Source: Cristatella mucedo (lineage: Eukaryota > Bryozoa > Phylactolaemata > Cristatellidae). From it: a stretch of 64,000 nucleotides of DNA. Below, in pieces: positions 44,691 to 57,385 of the stretch (position 1 is its first letter; the number at the start of each line of letters is the position of its first letter). Location: positions 11,092,001 through 11,156,000 of the forward strand of contig WPIO01000002.1 in assembly GCA_009760855.2 (NCBI GenBank). Direction: 5' to 3'. The notes below the pieces were generated by a model. It ran no database searches and was not told the origin of the DNA. It saw nothing but the letters and a program-made list of their open reading frames with translations. The translations under genes and the position numbers were made by a program.

Positions 44691-47600
44691 TCTACTGTAA
44701 AACTAATCGTGGGGCAATCAAATCTGGAGTGGCGAAAAAGCATATCATATCACGCTTTTTCGAGGCGAAGAGTGGTACGCATGCGCTGCTGCAGCGAGCC
44801 GTTATTCAGAGAATTCATTGGGTCAATTTCAGATTACGCTTTACAAGACACGCGCGGCTTTGCAAAGGAACGCAAACGCTACAGAGAGCAAGCGTACGTG
44901 CACACGATACCACGGCAGCGATGGCAGCGTCTCCGGTTGCTTCTTGCGTGCAGGCGCTTGTGCGTGCGCGGGGGGGGGGCGCTTGGGACGTTCGGCAGAG
45001 GTCGGTCATTGATTTATTTCAACCAGGCACGAGTGAATGCCACTGCGATCAGAGCTGCATCGCGGAATCCAACTTCAGCCTCGTGAGCAGCAGCAGCGGC
45101 GGCGGCATTCTGGGGCACTTTCCCGCCCTGCGCCTGCGCACGAGAAACGAGCGCGAGGGAAGGAAGCGCCGCGACTAAAACGCTTCTAAAGAAGAGAGCT
45201 CCGGCCGGTGAGAGAGAAGAACAAAAGTTCACGCAACGCGACACTGTCTATTGCAATCTATTGACATTCTAGACAGCCACGCAGAGCAAGTGCGTCGCAG
45301 TCGGCGAAAGGCAGCGGGCGGGCGGGCGGACAGCTTCGCGTCGGATCGCGTCGCAGTGCGTCGCTTGCGCAGCAATGCCGTTGCGCTTGACTGCATCGCC
45401 CATTGATGAGCGGGCTCGCGTGTTGCGCAGGCAGCTGCAAGAGCCCTACGTAGAGCGCACGCACTAATGCACTAATAGCGGATCGACAGCGATCGAGGCG
45501 ATCGAGCGCGCGGCGGGCGCACTCTCTATGCGCGACGTCAGGCGAGCTTTTGCGAATTAAAAGTCTGGGCTCGATTAATTTTTCATAGAGATTCACGTGC
45601 AAAATGTCGACTGAATTGTGAGATGAGCGAGAAATTCGTTCTTTTTAAATGTCAGCTCGGCGCTGTATGCGTGTTTGGGCAGCATGGCAGAATGCACGCG
45701 TGAGTAGGACAGCCGTCTACCAGACGGGGCTATTTTCGGGAAAAAGCGCGTTTTTCGTCTTCGGCAGCTCTTGAGATTGAGCTCAAACTTCCGAATAAGT
45801 ATATTTAATTGTAGTAGTTTAGTACGAGTTTGGAATTGTACGCGAAACTGTATACCTTATATTCAAAGATGACGATTTAAGATGCATAACGCTTCGCACG
45901 GAATGACGTGGGAGCGGGCTGCTTCTTCAAGAGTTTCCTCTCCCTCTCCTTCTACCATTGCCGTTTCATCTTTTCTGTTTTCTGAGTAGAATAAGTCTTC
46001 ACCCCCATCTCACCCATTGACGACTACTAAGCACTACCAGCCACTCTAAAAACAGCGAACACTCTTGAAAACCATTTGACGATTATAATCTCTACATTAG
46101 TTAGAGTGGACCTTTAACCAACATGTTTTTACCTGCAGGCCGGATAATGCAATACATGGTTAAGTTTTACGGTACTTTGAAAAAATCTCCGGAATTATTT
46201 AAGTTACTATCAATAGTTCCTTAAAGCCCTCGGAAACCTGAACATTATTGCGTATGACATTCAAAGGAGTGCAATAGGTTTATGCGTTTGATAAATGAGA
46301 GCAATAACAGCAAACTGTCTGAACCAGAGGTAGGAAAACGCCGGCCATTAGGCCGGACACGGCCTAGCTGGTATTTCAATCCGGCCTAACGCTCCCCTAA
46401 TTATTTATTGTTGAATCCGGACTGAGTGAATCGTCGTGGTTTTTTCCCTTCATTACTGCTGGTTGCGGCTAAAGCTGTGGTACCTGTTTAATTTTTGAAC
46501 CGATGTCAGGCGCTTGTAGGAAACAGAAGCCGCCTGATCGGACAGGGATGGTAAATGCCTACCTCTGTAAGTGCCACGCGCGTCTGTGCGTCTGTTGCCA
46601 CAGTTTGTTTGTGCGCCTGGCCGCGCCCACTCCGCCGGTCTGGCGGTGTGGGCCTGGTTTCTTTTGGCCCGAATGTGCCGTCTTGACCTCCATAAATAAC
46701 CAAGTAGTCCAAAAAGTTTGTCGACACCTGGTCTGCACAGCTGCCCTTAAAGTAATCAAACAGCTAGATCGCTTCAATGACGCTAAGTCTGAAATTCACT
46801 ACGTTGCCTCACAACTCTTACTAACTTAAGAGTTTGTATTAGTGCACATCAAACTGCGTACCCTGAAGGATTAGACACCATTTACGGCAACAAAAGAATT
46901 GTAAACATTGTTCGCAATTAATCTCTGCAGCTTTCAAAAGAGACAACTATAAATTGGTTCATTTGCTGCGCTGCAGTCAGAGCCACTTGAGGGAGCAATT
47001 TGTGGGAGACAAGCCACACTGCAGGCAATTTTCTGGCTAAACTCGGCACTTTGGGTGAGATGAGCTGGCCACGGAATGATTCTTCCAACAATCTCTTGAA
47101 AAGGGTTTTTCTACTCTCATTCGCTCAACAATCAAGATTGAAGCTAATTATTATTGAACAATGTAAGGTAAATGCGTACGCTATGCTCTTCTTTGTCAAA
47201 GGCTAGGCGTGAAGATCGATTAATTTAACTCAACAAGCTGTCTGCGTTTCTCTCGCTAGTGATTTCCCTTGCGGGCAGAGCTTGAGTTCACTTCCATCAA
47301 TCGTATAGTTTAATTCTTTGGCAATTGGAACATAGGCCAATGCTAATCAGACCTGGGTTATGGCTGAGTTCTTAGGAGCTCGAGTATTATTAATGATAAA
47401 AAACAGCCCGTCTGGTGATCTTAAACTTCATATTTTGTAAGCTTATGTAAGTAAAGATTATCTGAGAATTAGGTCATTTGGCAGCAGCAGCAAAGCACTG
47501 AGTAAAGCAGCTGTCCTCCTACCGGTTCTTGCGTTGGATTTTGATAGTGCTAGCGCGTGGAGCTTAGTACAGTCATGTGCTCGCACGTAGGCTTAGACTG

Positions 47601-48330
47601 ATTATTTCTGAGGTATTGAAAAATTGATTGCTGCTGTGTTCGGCAAAAGTCTGCATATCTACTCGCTGAGCCGCCTTTCGAGAGGCTCCAGACTCTGTCA
47701 GCATGTGTGGAGTGGCATTTAGGTCAAACAGGCATTACTAGCATTGCGCTTTGTGCAATATACTTAGTGCAGAGTCGCGTGTGACACGTGCGTGACACTC
47801 GGTTCGTTCTGTGGCCAAAATCGAACGAGTTGCAGCTATTGGAGTAGTAGCTAGCAGTTGCTTAAGAACTCAATGCAAGCTATTCGCTCAAATCCGAGTC
47901 CAAATAAGTCATAAAGCCCTGAGCCCTGAGGCCTCCTGCAGGAGATCAGATAACGCCCTCTGGGACGAACTGGTGGCCTTGCCCTCGTCGAGCTTCCGCA
48001 CCCCGCATAGCTTCCTTGCCTCCTTCATCTCTGAATCTTGCGCGCCTTCATGTCTGTCTACTTTTCCATCTATCTCGCTCCCTCTCTTTCTTATCTCGCG
48101 CCTATAGCATCCAGTAATAATAGAGCCATTCGCTGCTACGCTCCTGCCCTGGTTACTTGCATGCCTGTCCTTGAAGTCCGAGTCATTCATCGGGACTTCG
48201 AAGTCGAGCCTGGGCAATCTAAAACGATACGATTGATCTCCAAACTGGCGATAGGCGATCAAAGATTGCGCTTCTTCTCGGCGTGGTTTACTCGCCGATC
48301 GTGCGGCGATGGCTAATAATATGTAATGGC
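44691..48330. other. 3.6 kb with no recognised gene or repeat copy
   Basis: Open frames at 44679-45178, 46503-46829 and 47811-48107 (plus) and 48262-47909 (minus) have no motif or splice evidence. The 44.9-45.5 kb part is CpG-rich. AT-rich, featureless DNA occupies 45.8-47.8 kb. Confidence 0.35.
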
Positions 48331-48334
48331 TAAT

Positions 48335-48482
48335 AATGGCCGTAATGGCTCACTAGGTAAGGCGGTTGCTTTTCACAACCTCGGCCTCGAGGTCGTGGGC
48401 TCAAATCCTGCAGTGAGCGTTCCTTTATCGCCACTGCAAGCGGTGGTGATAGCCGTAAAGGCTCTTCTGTCGCTATACAAAA
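48335..48482 (+). mobile_element. SINE B copy
   Basis: 'atggctcactaggtaaggcgg' (box A-like), 'gtcgtgggctcaaatcctgcagtgagc' (box B region), 'cgccactgcaagcggtggtgatagccgtaaaggctcttctgtcgctatacaa' at the 3' part. Confidence 0.8.
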
Positions 48483-50060
48483 AGTCGTTCACCGTTCAGT
48501 CGTTCCAGTCGTTCACCCTCATTCAAGCACGGCCTATTGATGCATTTAGTAGCATCTGTCCATCGGCGTCGGCGGTAAGAGCACACTTCCGCCATGAATA
48601 TAAGCGATACTTTTTACTTCTTGAGAGTTTTTGCGTGCGCTGTCTCTTTTGCGTATAGCAGCAAGAACTATTTTTGGTGCGGCTAAGCCGCGATCTGAAT
48701 GGGCGCTACGTGTAGCTACGGATTGCGTGACGTCACGACGCCTTTTTCCATCCTAGTAGCTCAGAGGCTTTCTTCCCATTGTGCCGCTGCAATTACTTGA
48801 GACAACTGAGTCCTAGGATACCTGAGATCTTACTGACGCAGTTTTCAGTCGTTGGCTTCGTACGCCATCGATTACGAAGAAGCGATTCTTATTGACTGGC
48901 AATCTCTCGCTTAACCCCAATATATTTCTACGAAAATAGTCGGCCGTCGAATGACTATTGCAAGCACTTTTAACGAGGGGGCTTTCGTATCTGCCGAAAA
49001 AGATGTGGCTCATCTGGCCGCACTGCGGCGTCAATCTACGGCAGCAGCCGGTCGCCGAAAGCGACGCACAGCTGAACGTTAGAGTACGGTTAGAGAACGC
49101 TAGACGGTGACTGGCGACGATTAGTGTTCGACAGGTCACGCGGCGCGGTAACCAGGCTATAGAACTAGTGAGTAAAGCATTTGGCTATTTCGTAGCCAGA
49201 GGAATGCTTCGCTGAGGCTTTCGTCCTATCTCAAGAGAGCCGCTTGTAACTCGCTCTCAAACGCGTCTGCAGGACAGCCTCTTTTGCTGTGCCCACTCCG
49301 AGCCTCGAGGTGGGCGCTAGCTACAGCGAGCCCTCTACTGGAAAATGAGCTGGCCTCGTCCTATCTGAGCTCTGCTCGGAGCTCAGCGCCCGCTCGGCAT
49401 GCCTCTCGGGCGCCTTTTTAGATCGCGCCTGTATGGAATCTGTACCGCTGAGCATCTGCAAAGCGTCAGCGGCTACCGTCTCCAGAGAAACGCCTTGAAG
49501 CTGCGCGTCTGCGAAGCTGTCCATAAAAAAGGTGCTAGCCTCCGCTCGGAGTGCCTAGAAATGCATGACGCCTCGCAGCCCTCTTTAGAACCATGTAAAT
49601 AGAATTGCCTCATTAGCTCCTCTAGAAATACGAGACTCACCCTCGAAAATTGATTGCGCCACTCTAGAAACTGGTCTGAACGCGCCCACCGCTGGCCGAT
49701 CCAGCCGTTTTAGTTCCGCTCAGGAGGACGACGTCTAAAAGCTGAGCCGGCGCCAAATGCGCGCCGCACCAGAAGCCTCTAGAACCGCCCTGTAGCCACT
49801 CCCAAAAAGCTGGGGTAGGCACCTGCTTCCGGGGCTATCGATCTTCCTGTGACGAGGGCGTGCCCTACATTTGCATTTCACCACTGACATAACGCGTTAC
49901 TTTGCACGTTTGTGTTTACCTGATAATAAAATCTAAGCGAAAAACTCCAGAGTTTGGCGAATGTCTATCAAAACTTACGTGTGCTTAAGATATGGTGCTG
50001 CATTCTCGTGTCAGCAAAATTTTAGTGGTAGCTCTATGGAAGAATTTCGGGGTGCTTTCC
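48483..50060. other. Unassigned; possible decayed element
   Basis: Frames at 49139-48813 (minus), 49524-49321 (minus, 'DAQLQGVSLETVAADALQML') and 49399-49602 (plus) look somewhat protein-like, but I recognise none of them. Confidence 0.3.
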
Positions 50061-50064
50061 GATC

Positions 50065-50270
50065 TTGCATTCATGCTGGCAGAGACCGGTCGAGCCGAGG
50101 TCGGCAATGACCTTACTTTACAAGCTGATGTGGTTAATTCTGACACTTACAGCGTCAACCGCCAAAGCCGAACGTTCGTTCAGCCTATTAAAACCTATCG
50201 AGGCACACTTTCTAACAACGATGGGATCGGACCAACCAATCGACGCCATACTGTGCTATGAAACAGTTAT
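50065..50270 (+). pseudogene. hAT transposase C-terminal (dimerisation) remnant
   Basis: One frame contains 'LTASTAKAERSFSLLKPIEA' and then a 'TTMGSDQPID' stretch. It matches the hATC signature (S-x-x-x-E-R-x-F-S-x-L-K/R, then R-x-x-M-x-x-x-R/L) that ends hAT-family transposases and domesticated derivatives. Only about 60 codons remain. The same open frame runs on into a LINE A copy at about 50310, so the apparent 123-codon protein is chimeric. No hAT terminal repeats are visible. Confidence 0.55.
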
Positions 50271-50309
50271 CGGAGGACTCTATAAAGTACAAAAAAGTAC
50301 GGAGTACCC

Positions 50310-51290
50310 CAGAGTAGCTCTTCGCTGTGTCAATTTCTTTTTTACCATTTACACTCTCCCTCTTGATGGTGGAATCGCCACAGTGCATGTTTTTATATAT
50401 CTAAACAGATGGCATCCAGCTGTGTATATGCTATGATCCCTCTCAGCCTTCAAGCATGTCAAGCTCTGTCAACTCCCTTGCTGCCCGTACAGCTGACATC
50501 CCCATTTGAATCGCAGGAAAATTTCTCAAATTGAATTACAGAATCTGCTCTAAATCTATGCGGCTTGTTCCACAAAGTGACCGTTCACTAGGTGACCGCA
50601 TCAGCTCTACAGCCGTCTGCCTACTTTCAGCTACACACCATTGCAAAAACTTGGGCCTGCTTAGACAGGGATTCCACATCCAACCCGATTCATGCATTTG
50701 TGACATTCCGTCCTAGCTTCTGTAACTCACTGCTTGCAAGTCTCCCGGCTTGTGTAATAAGGAGCTTAGAGTGTGTACAAAACTCGGCTGCCTGGCTTGC
50801 CAGTCGTTAACGTCACAATTGGCACACTATACCACTTTTCACCGTTCTAAACTGGCTCTTTAACAAGCACTGCGTCGAATTGAGAATAGTGCCACTCTTG
50901 TTTAGGTCTCAACAGTCCTTTGCTCAAGCCTGCCTACCCGAAGTACTTCCTAATCAGGCTAACCATCTTACTAAAAGCTCTTCTTACTCTAGTCACTCAG
51001 CTGTGACTAGAACTTACTTCAAATCCTTTTGGTGAGTGTAACTTTATCTCAAAGCCTGAAACTCACTTCCCAGTGATGTCAGGACATTCCCCGCAGTTGA
51101 CGACATGCAAAAAGATGCCTCAGCACTTTCTGGATCCGTGTTGATTCTCCTGTGTGTTTAGGCGTACTGACACTGTTCCTTCTTTCCTAAAGCAATTGAC
51201 ACGCATCATTTACAGCATTCGTGAAGTGCCAAAAAAGAGATTTATTTCTCCTAGAGTGCTATGCAAATTCATTATTAATATTATTATTAT
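50310..51290 (+). mobile_element. LINE A copy, old
   Basis: It starts near the 'FFFTIYTLPL' (RT motif B/C approach) region and continues through a worn C-terminus ('FCNSLLASLPACVIRSL' at 50592-50810). The tail ends 'gtgaagtgccaaaaaagagatttatttctcctagagtgctatgcaaattcattattaatattattatt'. Confidence 0.8.
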
Positions 51291-51475
51291 CTGAGAAATA
51301 AACGGCTGTGATGGTAACCAATAATTAAGATCATCAATACTCTCAAACTAAACACAGCCGCCGCTCACATGTCGAATAAAAAAAAGATCTTCACTGTGCT
51401 TATCTTTGTTGTCAGATCTTGCCCCTATCTAAAGATCCTAGTTCTGCCACTGAATGCTTATATTCCTTTAGACGG

Positions 51476-51575
51476 AGATATATATATATATACATATATA
51501 TATTTGTGTGTGTATATATGTATACATATATGTATGCATGTATGTGAGAGCGTTCATGCGTGTGTGTGTGTCCGT
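51476..51575. repeat. Mixed (TA)/(GT)/(ATGT) simple repeat
   Basis: Interrupted ta, gtgt and atgt units. Confidence 0.85.
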
Positions 51576-51639
51576 ATATAAGCAGTATGTATCACCTTCT
51601 AAAACTAATAAAATTCACGCAGACTAACTGGATGATGAG

Positions 51640-52250
51640 CAGCTTTCTTGAGTACGTGCTCGAATTCAATTTGGCTTTCAGTGAGCACTTCGTAGTCAAA
51701 AGACTTCATCTCAACCAAAAATAATTAAAAGCGAGAAGTGCAGCTAAAAATTAACAAAGTCTAGGAAGTGAGTTGCATGGACAAAGCAGCATAGGACACC
51801 TAGATCGGATGACGCAGAGTCAGCAACAAAAGAAATATGTCATTGTGTACGAATTGGGGAAAGGAGTTCCACAGTCAAGGACTAGCAGATAGACCAATAG
51901 ATTGTTTGTCATCAACAGCCTGTAAGTGAAAGCATTTAAGACTTAATATATATTGTTCTAACAGAAGAAATTAGAGATTGAGGAGGTCAAAACAGTTACG
52001 AAGTTCAGCTAATCACCAACGAGGCAAGCCGTTGTTTGAGCCTTGTGGTTCAGAGTGAGAATATTTGCTCTGCATCCGTTTACAAGCCAAGATCCATTGC
52101 AGCTACCGGTAGCAAAACAAGACGCGTGACTGAATCTTTGGTTAAGAAATCGATTGTTGCTACCGTATTCGTCACCAACTGCCGAGGCTTGATGGCTTTT
52201 TCGGTATCTCTGATAATACTGAATTACAGAAGTTCAGTCTAGATAGAACT
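51640..52250 (-). mobile_element. LINE B copy, old
   Basis: It parallels 26990-27560: 'aagacttcatctcaa', 'gaattggggaaaggagttccacagtcaaggac', 'gccttgtggttcagagtgagaat' and 'tgctctgcatccgtt' have counterparts in the same order. The terminal tail is not preserved. Confidence 0.65.
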
Positions 52251-52427
52251 GTTGAGCTAATAAATTAATAATAAGAATACAGATTGCATAGCTTTAAGAG
52301 TACTAATTCGATTTCTAAGCAGGTGATTAACGGAGGTAAGATCATCTTAAGCCAGCCGCTGTGGCACGTAAAATAGGATGGGGATTAAGCTTAAGGATTA
52401 GCTTCTTCTGGAGGTGTGTTCTGAAAG

Positions 52428-52567
52428 CTGGTTTGATCCAGCGATTAAGTTGCTCTCGCCCCGACCAAGGTCTGCCTTGAGGTCGTGGGCTCGAGCCCCG
52501 AGGCATATGTGAAGCGCCTGAATAGAGATTAGGTTCTCTCGGGGCGCTATACAAATGAATTATATAT
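52428..52567 (+). mobile_element. SINE A copy, well preserved
   Basis: 'gctggtttgatccagcgattaagttgctctcgcc', 'gtcgtgggctcgagccccgaggc', 'gtgaagcgcctgaatagagattaggttctctcggggcgctatacaaatgaattat'. Confidence 0.85.
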
Positions 52568-53084
52568 TACATTTAATGTAAATTTTAAACGCAAAGCAGC
52601 CATAAAAGAGGACAACTGAATTACGAGCACTCCCGATGACTTAAAACTAGAGAACCAAATGTTAGGAGAGCAAATTACACTTATTCTAGTTATCTATTTT
52701 AGAGTTTTCTGTGATTAAGAGTTCGGATCAAAGTGTGCGTATGTGGCAGCCGGTACAAACATGCTGCAAGCCTGCAACTCCCCGACGCTCCTCGAAATGG
52801 AGGAAGGTAGCAGGAGCTACGTGAGACCTTAAGCCCTTGGATTGTATGATGAAGCGTGAAGAATCAGGACGCGAATCCAGTGCCACACCCTTACTTGCTA
52901 CGCCCGTTGCAATCTCAGCCTGAGCCCGCGAAGCCCACCTCAGCAAGCACAGATGTACAGCTGACAACACAAAGTATGAATTATAGGGAATAGCACTCTC
53001 TGGAAAGTGCGTTCAAACTTATAATAGTGCTTAATAGCTTGCAGGTGCTAAACCAGTGGAAGATTCAAGGACACCCTAACACCT
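52568..53084. other. Unassigned
   Basis: A minus-strand frame 52970-52728 has no recognisable domain. Confidence 0.3.
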
Positions 53085-53228
53085 GCGTCTTAGCCCAGGC
53101 GTAAGGTTGCTTGCTCTTCGTGACCCAGATCGTAGGTTCGTGACCTAAATTTGTTGGTCCTTTATCGCCCAATGCCAGAGGAGGTGATAGCGGTTAAGGC
53201 TCTTCTGCCGCTATATAAATTTGGTTAC
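53085..53228 (+). mobile_element. SINE B copy
   Basis: 'aggcgtaaggttgcttgc', 'gtaggttcgtgacctaa' (worn box B), 'ggtgatagcggttaaggctcttctgccgctatataaa'. Confidence 0.7.
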
Positions 53229-53284
53229 TAAATCGGCTAATACGTTGAAAAAGGTGCTATGCAATACTTATCTGCTTATTGGTA

Positions 53285-53665
53285 CATGTTTATCATAATG
53301 ATAACAATAAGTGCTTTGCATAGCGCCCTGAAAGAATTAATTTTCTATCCAGGCGCTTTGCAAATCACTGCAAGAGAAGCAATAACCAAGTTCTAATGAC
53401 ATCCAAGATACCAAGAATGCAAAAGAACACAAGAATAAATTGGGAGCCACAGGCAACCCCTGCTTAGCCATATGCATAAATTTATGAATGCCCAGGTAAG
53501 CCTGCAAATCACACAGGAACAATAAAGACAAGTTCAATAAGGTGAAAATAAAACTGAATGTGGTAGATTCATCTTCAGCTGAGACCCTAGCCACACATAG
53601 TGGCGCCAGAAGCCGACAGCGAGTTTCAGGCTTTCGGTGTATAGGAACTGTTGACCCACCCAATC
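53285..53665 (-). mobile_element. LINE A-related 3' fragment, old
   Basis: 'catagcgccctgaaagaattaattttctatccaggcgctttgcaaat' is the family tail. UTR-like sequence and a trace of the RT end follow ('gcgagtttcaggctttcggtgta'). Confidence 0.6.
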
Positions 53666-53679
53666 ACTAAGATTTCATC

Positions 53680-54315
53680 TGCTTTGCTGCCATATCACAC
53701 GAATTCTGTCTGGGCTTCACTAGCTCCACATCAAGGATCTAATTGACTTCAAGATCATCAGTCTGACCTTGAGGTCACATCACTCGCTCGCACTAGCCTA
53801 TTGATCCATCCTGGACCTCCTCGCTCCTCCAGTGTACTTTCGCACCACCCGCTCCTTGATATCTACGGACCTTGCCGCCCTGTCATTAAATTGAAATCTG
53901 TTATTGATTGGGCCTTTAGCTTTTATTCACCGAAATTCTAGAACTCACTTCTGGCGACGGTCACTGCTTGTAATGACATTGCATCTTTTAAGTCTCGGCT
54001 CGAGAAGCATGCGTTCCGGTCAGCTTTTCAATCAACCCAGTGAACTTGTTGAATTTTAGCGGCGTGCTTTTCGTGCGTGAATCCATGCATGTTACACGGC
54101 CAGAGGGTTTTCTAACCGGTGGCCATGAGTGCTTTCATTTTTGCTTTAGCATGCTGGGCTCTTTATGACGTGTGATTGCTTTTGGATGCTTGATAGAGCA
54201 TATGTCATTGTATATCTTGGCCATTCTCTTGTAGCTAGCTGCAAAGCACCGGCAAAGAGATTAGCTTCTGGGGGCACTATAAAAACGACGTAGTATTATT
54301 ATTATTTGTATTATT
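53680..54315 (+). mobile_element. LINE A-related 3' fragment, diverged
   Basis: A degraded RT C-terminus is followed by a 3' UTR. The end reads 'caaagcaccggcaaagagattagcttctgggggcactataaaaacg' plus (att)n. It is in the opposite orientation to the preceding fragment, from which it is separated by only about 15 bases. Confidence 0.65.
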
Positions 54316-55270
54316 ATTAATTTTATGCTTTATAATTTAAATAATTTTATCATTTTATTTATTTTATGTGGGGGAAAAGGGGGAGAGAGTCAGAGAGAGA
54401 AGAGAGACAAAGAGAAGAGAAAGAGGGAGAGATAGATCAGGATAGATCAGGATAGACAAGACCAGGTGACCTTCTGCGGTTTGCACCCGTTTCAGACAGT
54501 TAAGGCCACAGGCAGGGAGTCTGAACAAAGAGTATCGCAGTAATCTATATGGGTTGTCACAAACGAGCGTGAGCTAGTTTGGTTGCTGCATTTATCAAAC
54601 ACTTATAGAAGCCCATGCTTGGCGCACATTGTTGCAAATGTGATGTTACGGTTACCAAGTTTTTACAGTACCAGGCCGCAAGCGCAGCCCTCGTTACGGT
54701 GCTGGACGCCTCAGTTGATTCGCGACGAATAAAAGGCGAAGCTCTTCTGAAATCGCGTGGAATCGCGTGGAATAGCCACTTGCGAGCGCAGCTCCGATGC
54801 ACGCAGGCGCGTGTGACCAACAGCGGCGGACTCGGCAGCGGCAGCGGCGAAGAAGAGCGTCCGCTAAGAAAGCGGAAGTCCAAAGTCTCAAGTGAAGACA
54901 AGTCCGCGAGACTGCGTGCGCCGGAGGCGTGCCAGGCTTCCAGAGCCAGCCAATAGCGTACAGCGGCGCAGTGCAAACCAGCTCTCGTGCGAACCGGCCG
55001 CGGCGTACAGTAACCCTCGTACTCAAGGCGCCTCACTGCAGCCTGCCGGCGCAAAGGCTGGCGTGCAACTCCGCACGGCTTGAAGACTTGAGCTCCTCTG
55101 AATGAATGTTCCGTGGCTTCGGCTTCTATGCCGCCAATCCATAGATTCTCGCATTACCAGTTCCCAGCCGTTACAATTTAGGAAGCGCGAATAATCATCA
55201 TCTCGGAAGTCATAATCTGGCTGATTTAAAATGCCTCCGCTTTAATATGGAGACAACAAGGGGCTCGACG
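54316..55270. other. Unassigned; GA-rich tract and a charged open frame
   Basis: There is a (ga)-rich run at 54370-54450. The plus frame 54615-54956 ends with 'GSGEEERPLRKRKSKVSSED', a nuclear-signal-like charged tail, but no splice sites or domain support a gene. Confidence 0.3.
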
Positions 55271-55274
55271 ACTA

Positions 55275-55385
55275 TCTATTACCCCTCGCAGTGGGCAGTC
55301 AAGGATCGTCCACTGCAAGACTTGAACAAACAACCTGGATAACGAAGAGCGAGCACTTGCCCCCTGGACTAATATCCAGCGGCTA
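55275..55385 (-). mobile_element. SINE B fragment
   Basis: The reverse complement retains 'ttgtttgttcaagtcttgcagtggacgatcc' and 'ctgcgaggggtaatagatagtcg'. The match is weak. Confidence 0.5.
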
Positions 55386-56030
55386 ATTGTCTCTGAAGCA
55401 AGTCATATCAGCTAGAACGCGAGCCCAACAACAGCATCCTGATTTGGCAGTAAGGAAGGAATACCGGATTGAATATTGCGACACTTTCATTGGAAGTGTT
55501 TGCCGAGAGAGATTAGAGACGATCACTCCACATGCGTCCACGGTCAGAGAAGGCCGGGTTTTTCCGGTGACGTCACAGGACGCATGAATTATATTCAAGG
55601 CTGGAGCATACATCTGGAGTGTTCTGTTAGCCACGTGACCACGGCAGATGTAAGGCGGCTTTCGCGGCCGGTGCCCCTATTCGCATAACACTTGACGTTG
55701 GTCGGCAGTGAGCAGATAACAGCGCCTCAACCATTGCCCGTTGAAGAATAATGCTAGCGCACCTAAAAATTGACTCCGAAGCTGCATTGCAAATGATGCG
55801 CGCCGCGCTAGCACAGCTTTTAGCCAAATCCAAGAAAGAGCGGTCTGAGTCTGTCAGTGAAGAAGTCGGCGGAGCCCCGAATCTGCCCGCCGAAAGCGCA
55901 CACGCTTGGGACTAGCCTCGCGGAATCCGCTCTCTTTGTCGTTCCCATTGAACTCCGGCGGCGAGGCAGTGCCGATATGACGAAATCAACCCCACGGGGC
56001 CGGCGCTCTTCGCCAGTAGGCATAGCTCAT
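55386..56030. other. Unassigned
   Basis: Short frames occur on both strands. Nothing is recognised. Confidence 0.3.
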
Positions 56031-56032
56031 TT

Positions 56033-56148
56033 GCATTGCGCTCTAAGAGAACTTAGCCCTTGCCCAGTCGCTATACATATTCCACAGGGGGGCGAGCTCA
56101 CGACCTAGGTCGCTAAAGACGAGCGCCTCAACCCTGCTGCCTAACCGG
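56033..56148 (-). mobile_element. SINE A fragment
   Basis: 'attgcgctctaagagaacttagcccttgcccagtcgctatacatat' and 'gagctcacgacctaggtcgctaaagacgagcgcctcaacc', the reverse complement of the SINE A tail and head. Confidence 0.7.
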
Positions 56149-56904
56149 AGCGACAGTCTGCGCGTCCGCGATCGCGCTCGTGCCCGAGCTCGTGCGCGCG
56201 CGTCAATAAGTAAGACTCCGTGCGCGCGCGCGCGCGCGCGCGCGCGCGCGCGAGTGCTCGCACTCGCGAGGCTGCCGGTGCGCCGCGGCACTGGGGAGCG
56301 CCTGCTCGAGCGCGCGCTCGCGTACGGCAATTTCGATGGGCCTCAAGACCTCGATGACGATGACGAGCGAGCATAATCCGGCTGCGCCCCAGACGGCTAC
56401 ATCCGCCCGCTGCCCGCGGCGTGTCGGCGCTCCGGACACGTCGCGCCGCTAACGAGCGACGCCGCCCGGAGCGGCTGACGCGAGCGGCGTGCGGTTCGAG
56501 CGGCTGCGCGACGGACGCGGCGAAATTTGCGACCATCGCGCAGCCGCTCAGCTGCGAACGGGGGCGGCGGCGGCGGCGGCGGCGGCGGCGGGTCGCGGAA
56601 GCAATACACTCGGTAATTCCCTATTAGCATCCGTCGCCCGCTAATGAACGCGGCCTGGCGCGCGGGCAGTGCCCGCAGGGGCCGCGACGCGCCACCGATT
56701 TAGGCCGGCGCGAAGCGCTCGTTGGATGCGCAAGGCCAGGAGCATAAATAAGAATTTGATAGCGCTCGCCGGAGCGGAAGAAAGGCGCGGACACCTATAA
56801 ACGCTTGGCGGACGGCCGTCGGCGGACGGCAATGCGGAACGATTCGCGGCCGTCGCCGCTCGGTTGAACAAGATCGCCGCCGCCGCCGCCACCGTCAAAC
56901 TTCG
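56149..56904. promoter_or_regulatory. CpG-rich block upstream of a signal-peptide exon (candidate promoter / 5' UTR)
   Basis: (GC)n at 56222-56252 and (GGC)n at 56561-56590, very CpG-dense. No core promoter motif can be assigned with confidence. Confidence 0.3.
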
Positions 56905-56971
56905 ATGGCGCCGTCGGCTCTGCGGCGGCTGCGGCGCTTCGCCGTCGGCGCCTCGTTTCTACTGCTCGCGG
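56905..56971 (+). CDS. Candidate first coding exon with signal peptide
   Basis: ATG 56905 encodes 'MAPSALRRLRRFAVGASFLL' followed by Leu-Ala and a lone G before a consensus GTGAGT donor (56972). It has a basic n-region and a hydrophobic core, as in a signal peptide or signal anchor. Like the minus-strand gene at 39597, it is 67 bases long and exits in phase 1. The ATG context is weak (T at -3, G at +4). A phase-compatible acceptor follows at 57637-57638 (exon start 57639) or 57610-57611. The organisation is credible, but no conserved domain confirms it. Confidence 0.45.
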
Positions 56972-57059
56972 GTGAGTGCTCGCGCGGGCGAGAGCGTGCC
57001 CGCGCGATCCGACCGCTCAGGAGAGCCGCCGACGGACGACGAGAACGCTCGCAGCAGCA

Positions 57060-57069
57060 GCAGCAGCCG

Positions 57070-57124
<55 letters not shown>

Positions 57125-57130
57125 GCCGCG
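57060..57130. repeat. (GCA)n/(GCT)n trinucleotide array
   Basis: Short gca run then about 18 gct units, inside the predicted first intron. Confidence 0.9.
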
Positions 57131-57320
57131 TTCGCTCCCGCGCCGAGCGCCTCCCTCTCTCCCTCCTCGAGGCGGGAAATCGTAAGGCTTCGTCCGCAGC
57201 AGGCCGCGGGTCCTGCGGAGCAGCTCCCGTCTCCGCAGGTACGAAGTTAAGCTGCTGCTGCGGCGGGGGGGGGGAGGAGCGCCATTGCCTAAAATAAGCG
57301 GTCTTCGTTGGCGCAATCCC

Positions 57321-57321
<1 letters not shown>

Positions 57322-57385
<64 letters not shown>

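Noticed and set aside
54557-55054. 165-codon minus-strand frame
   Set aside because: No domain or splice support. An overlapping plus-strand frame is equally open, so neither is called as a gene.
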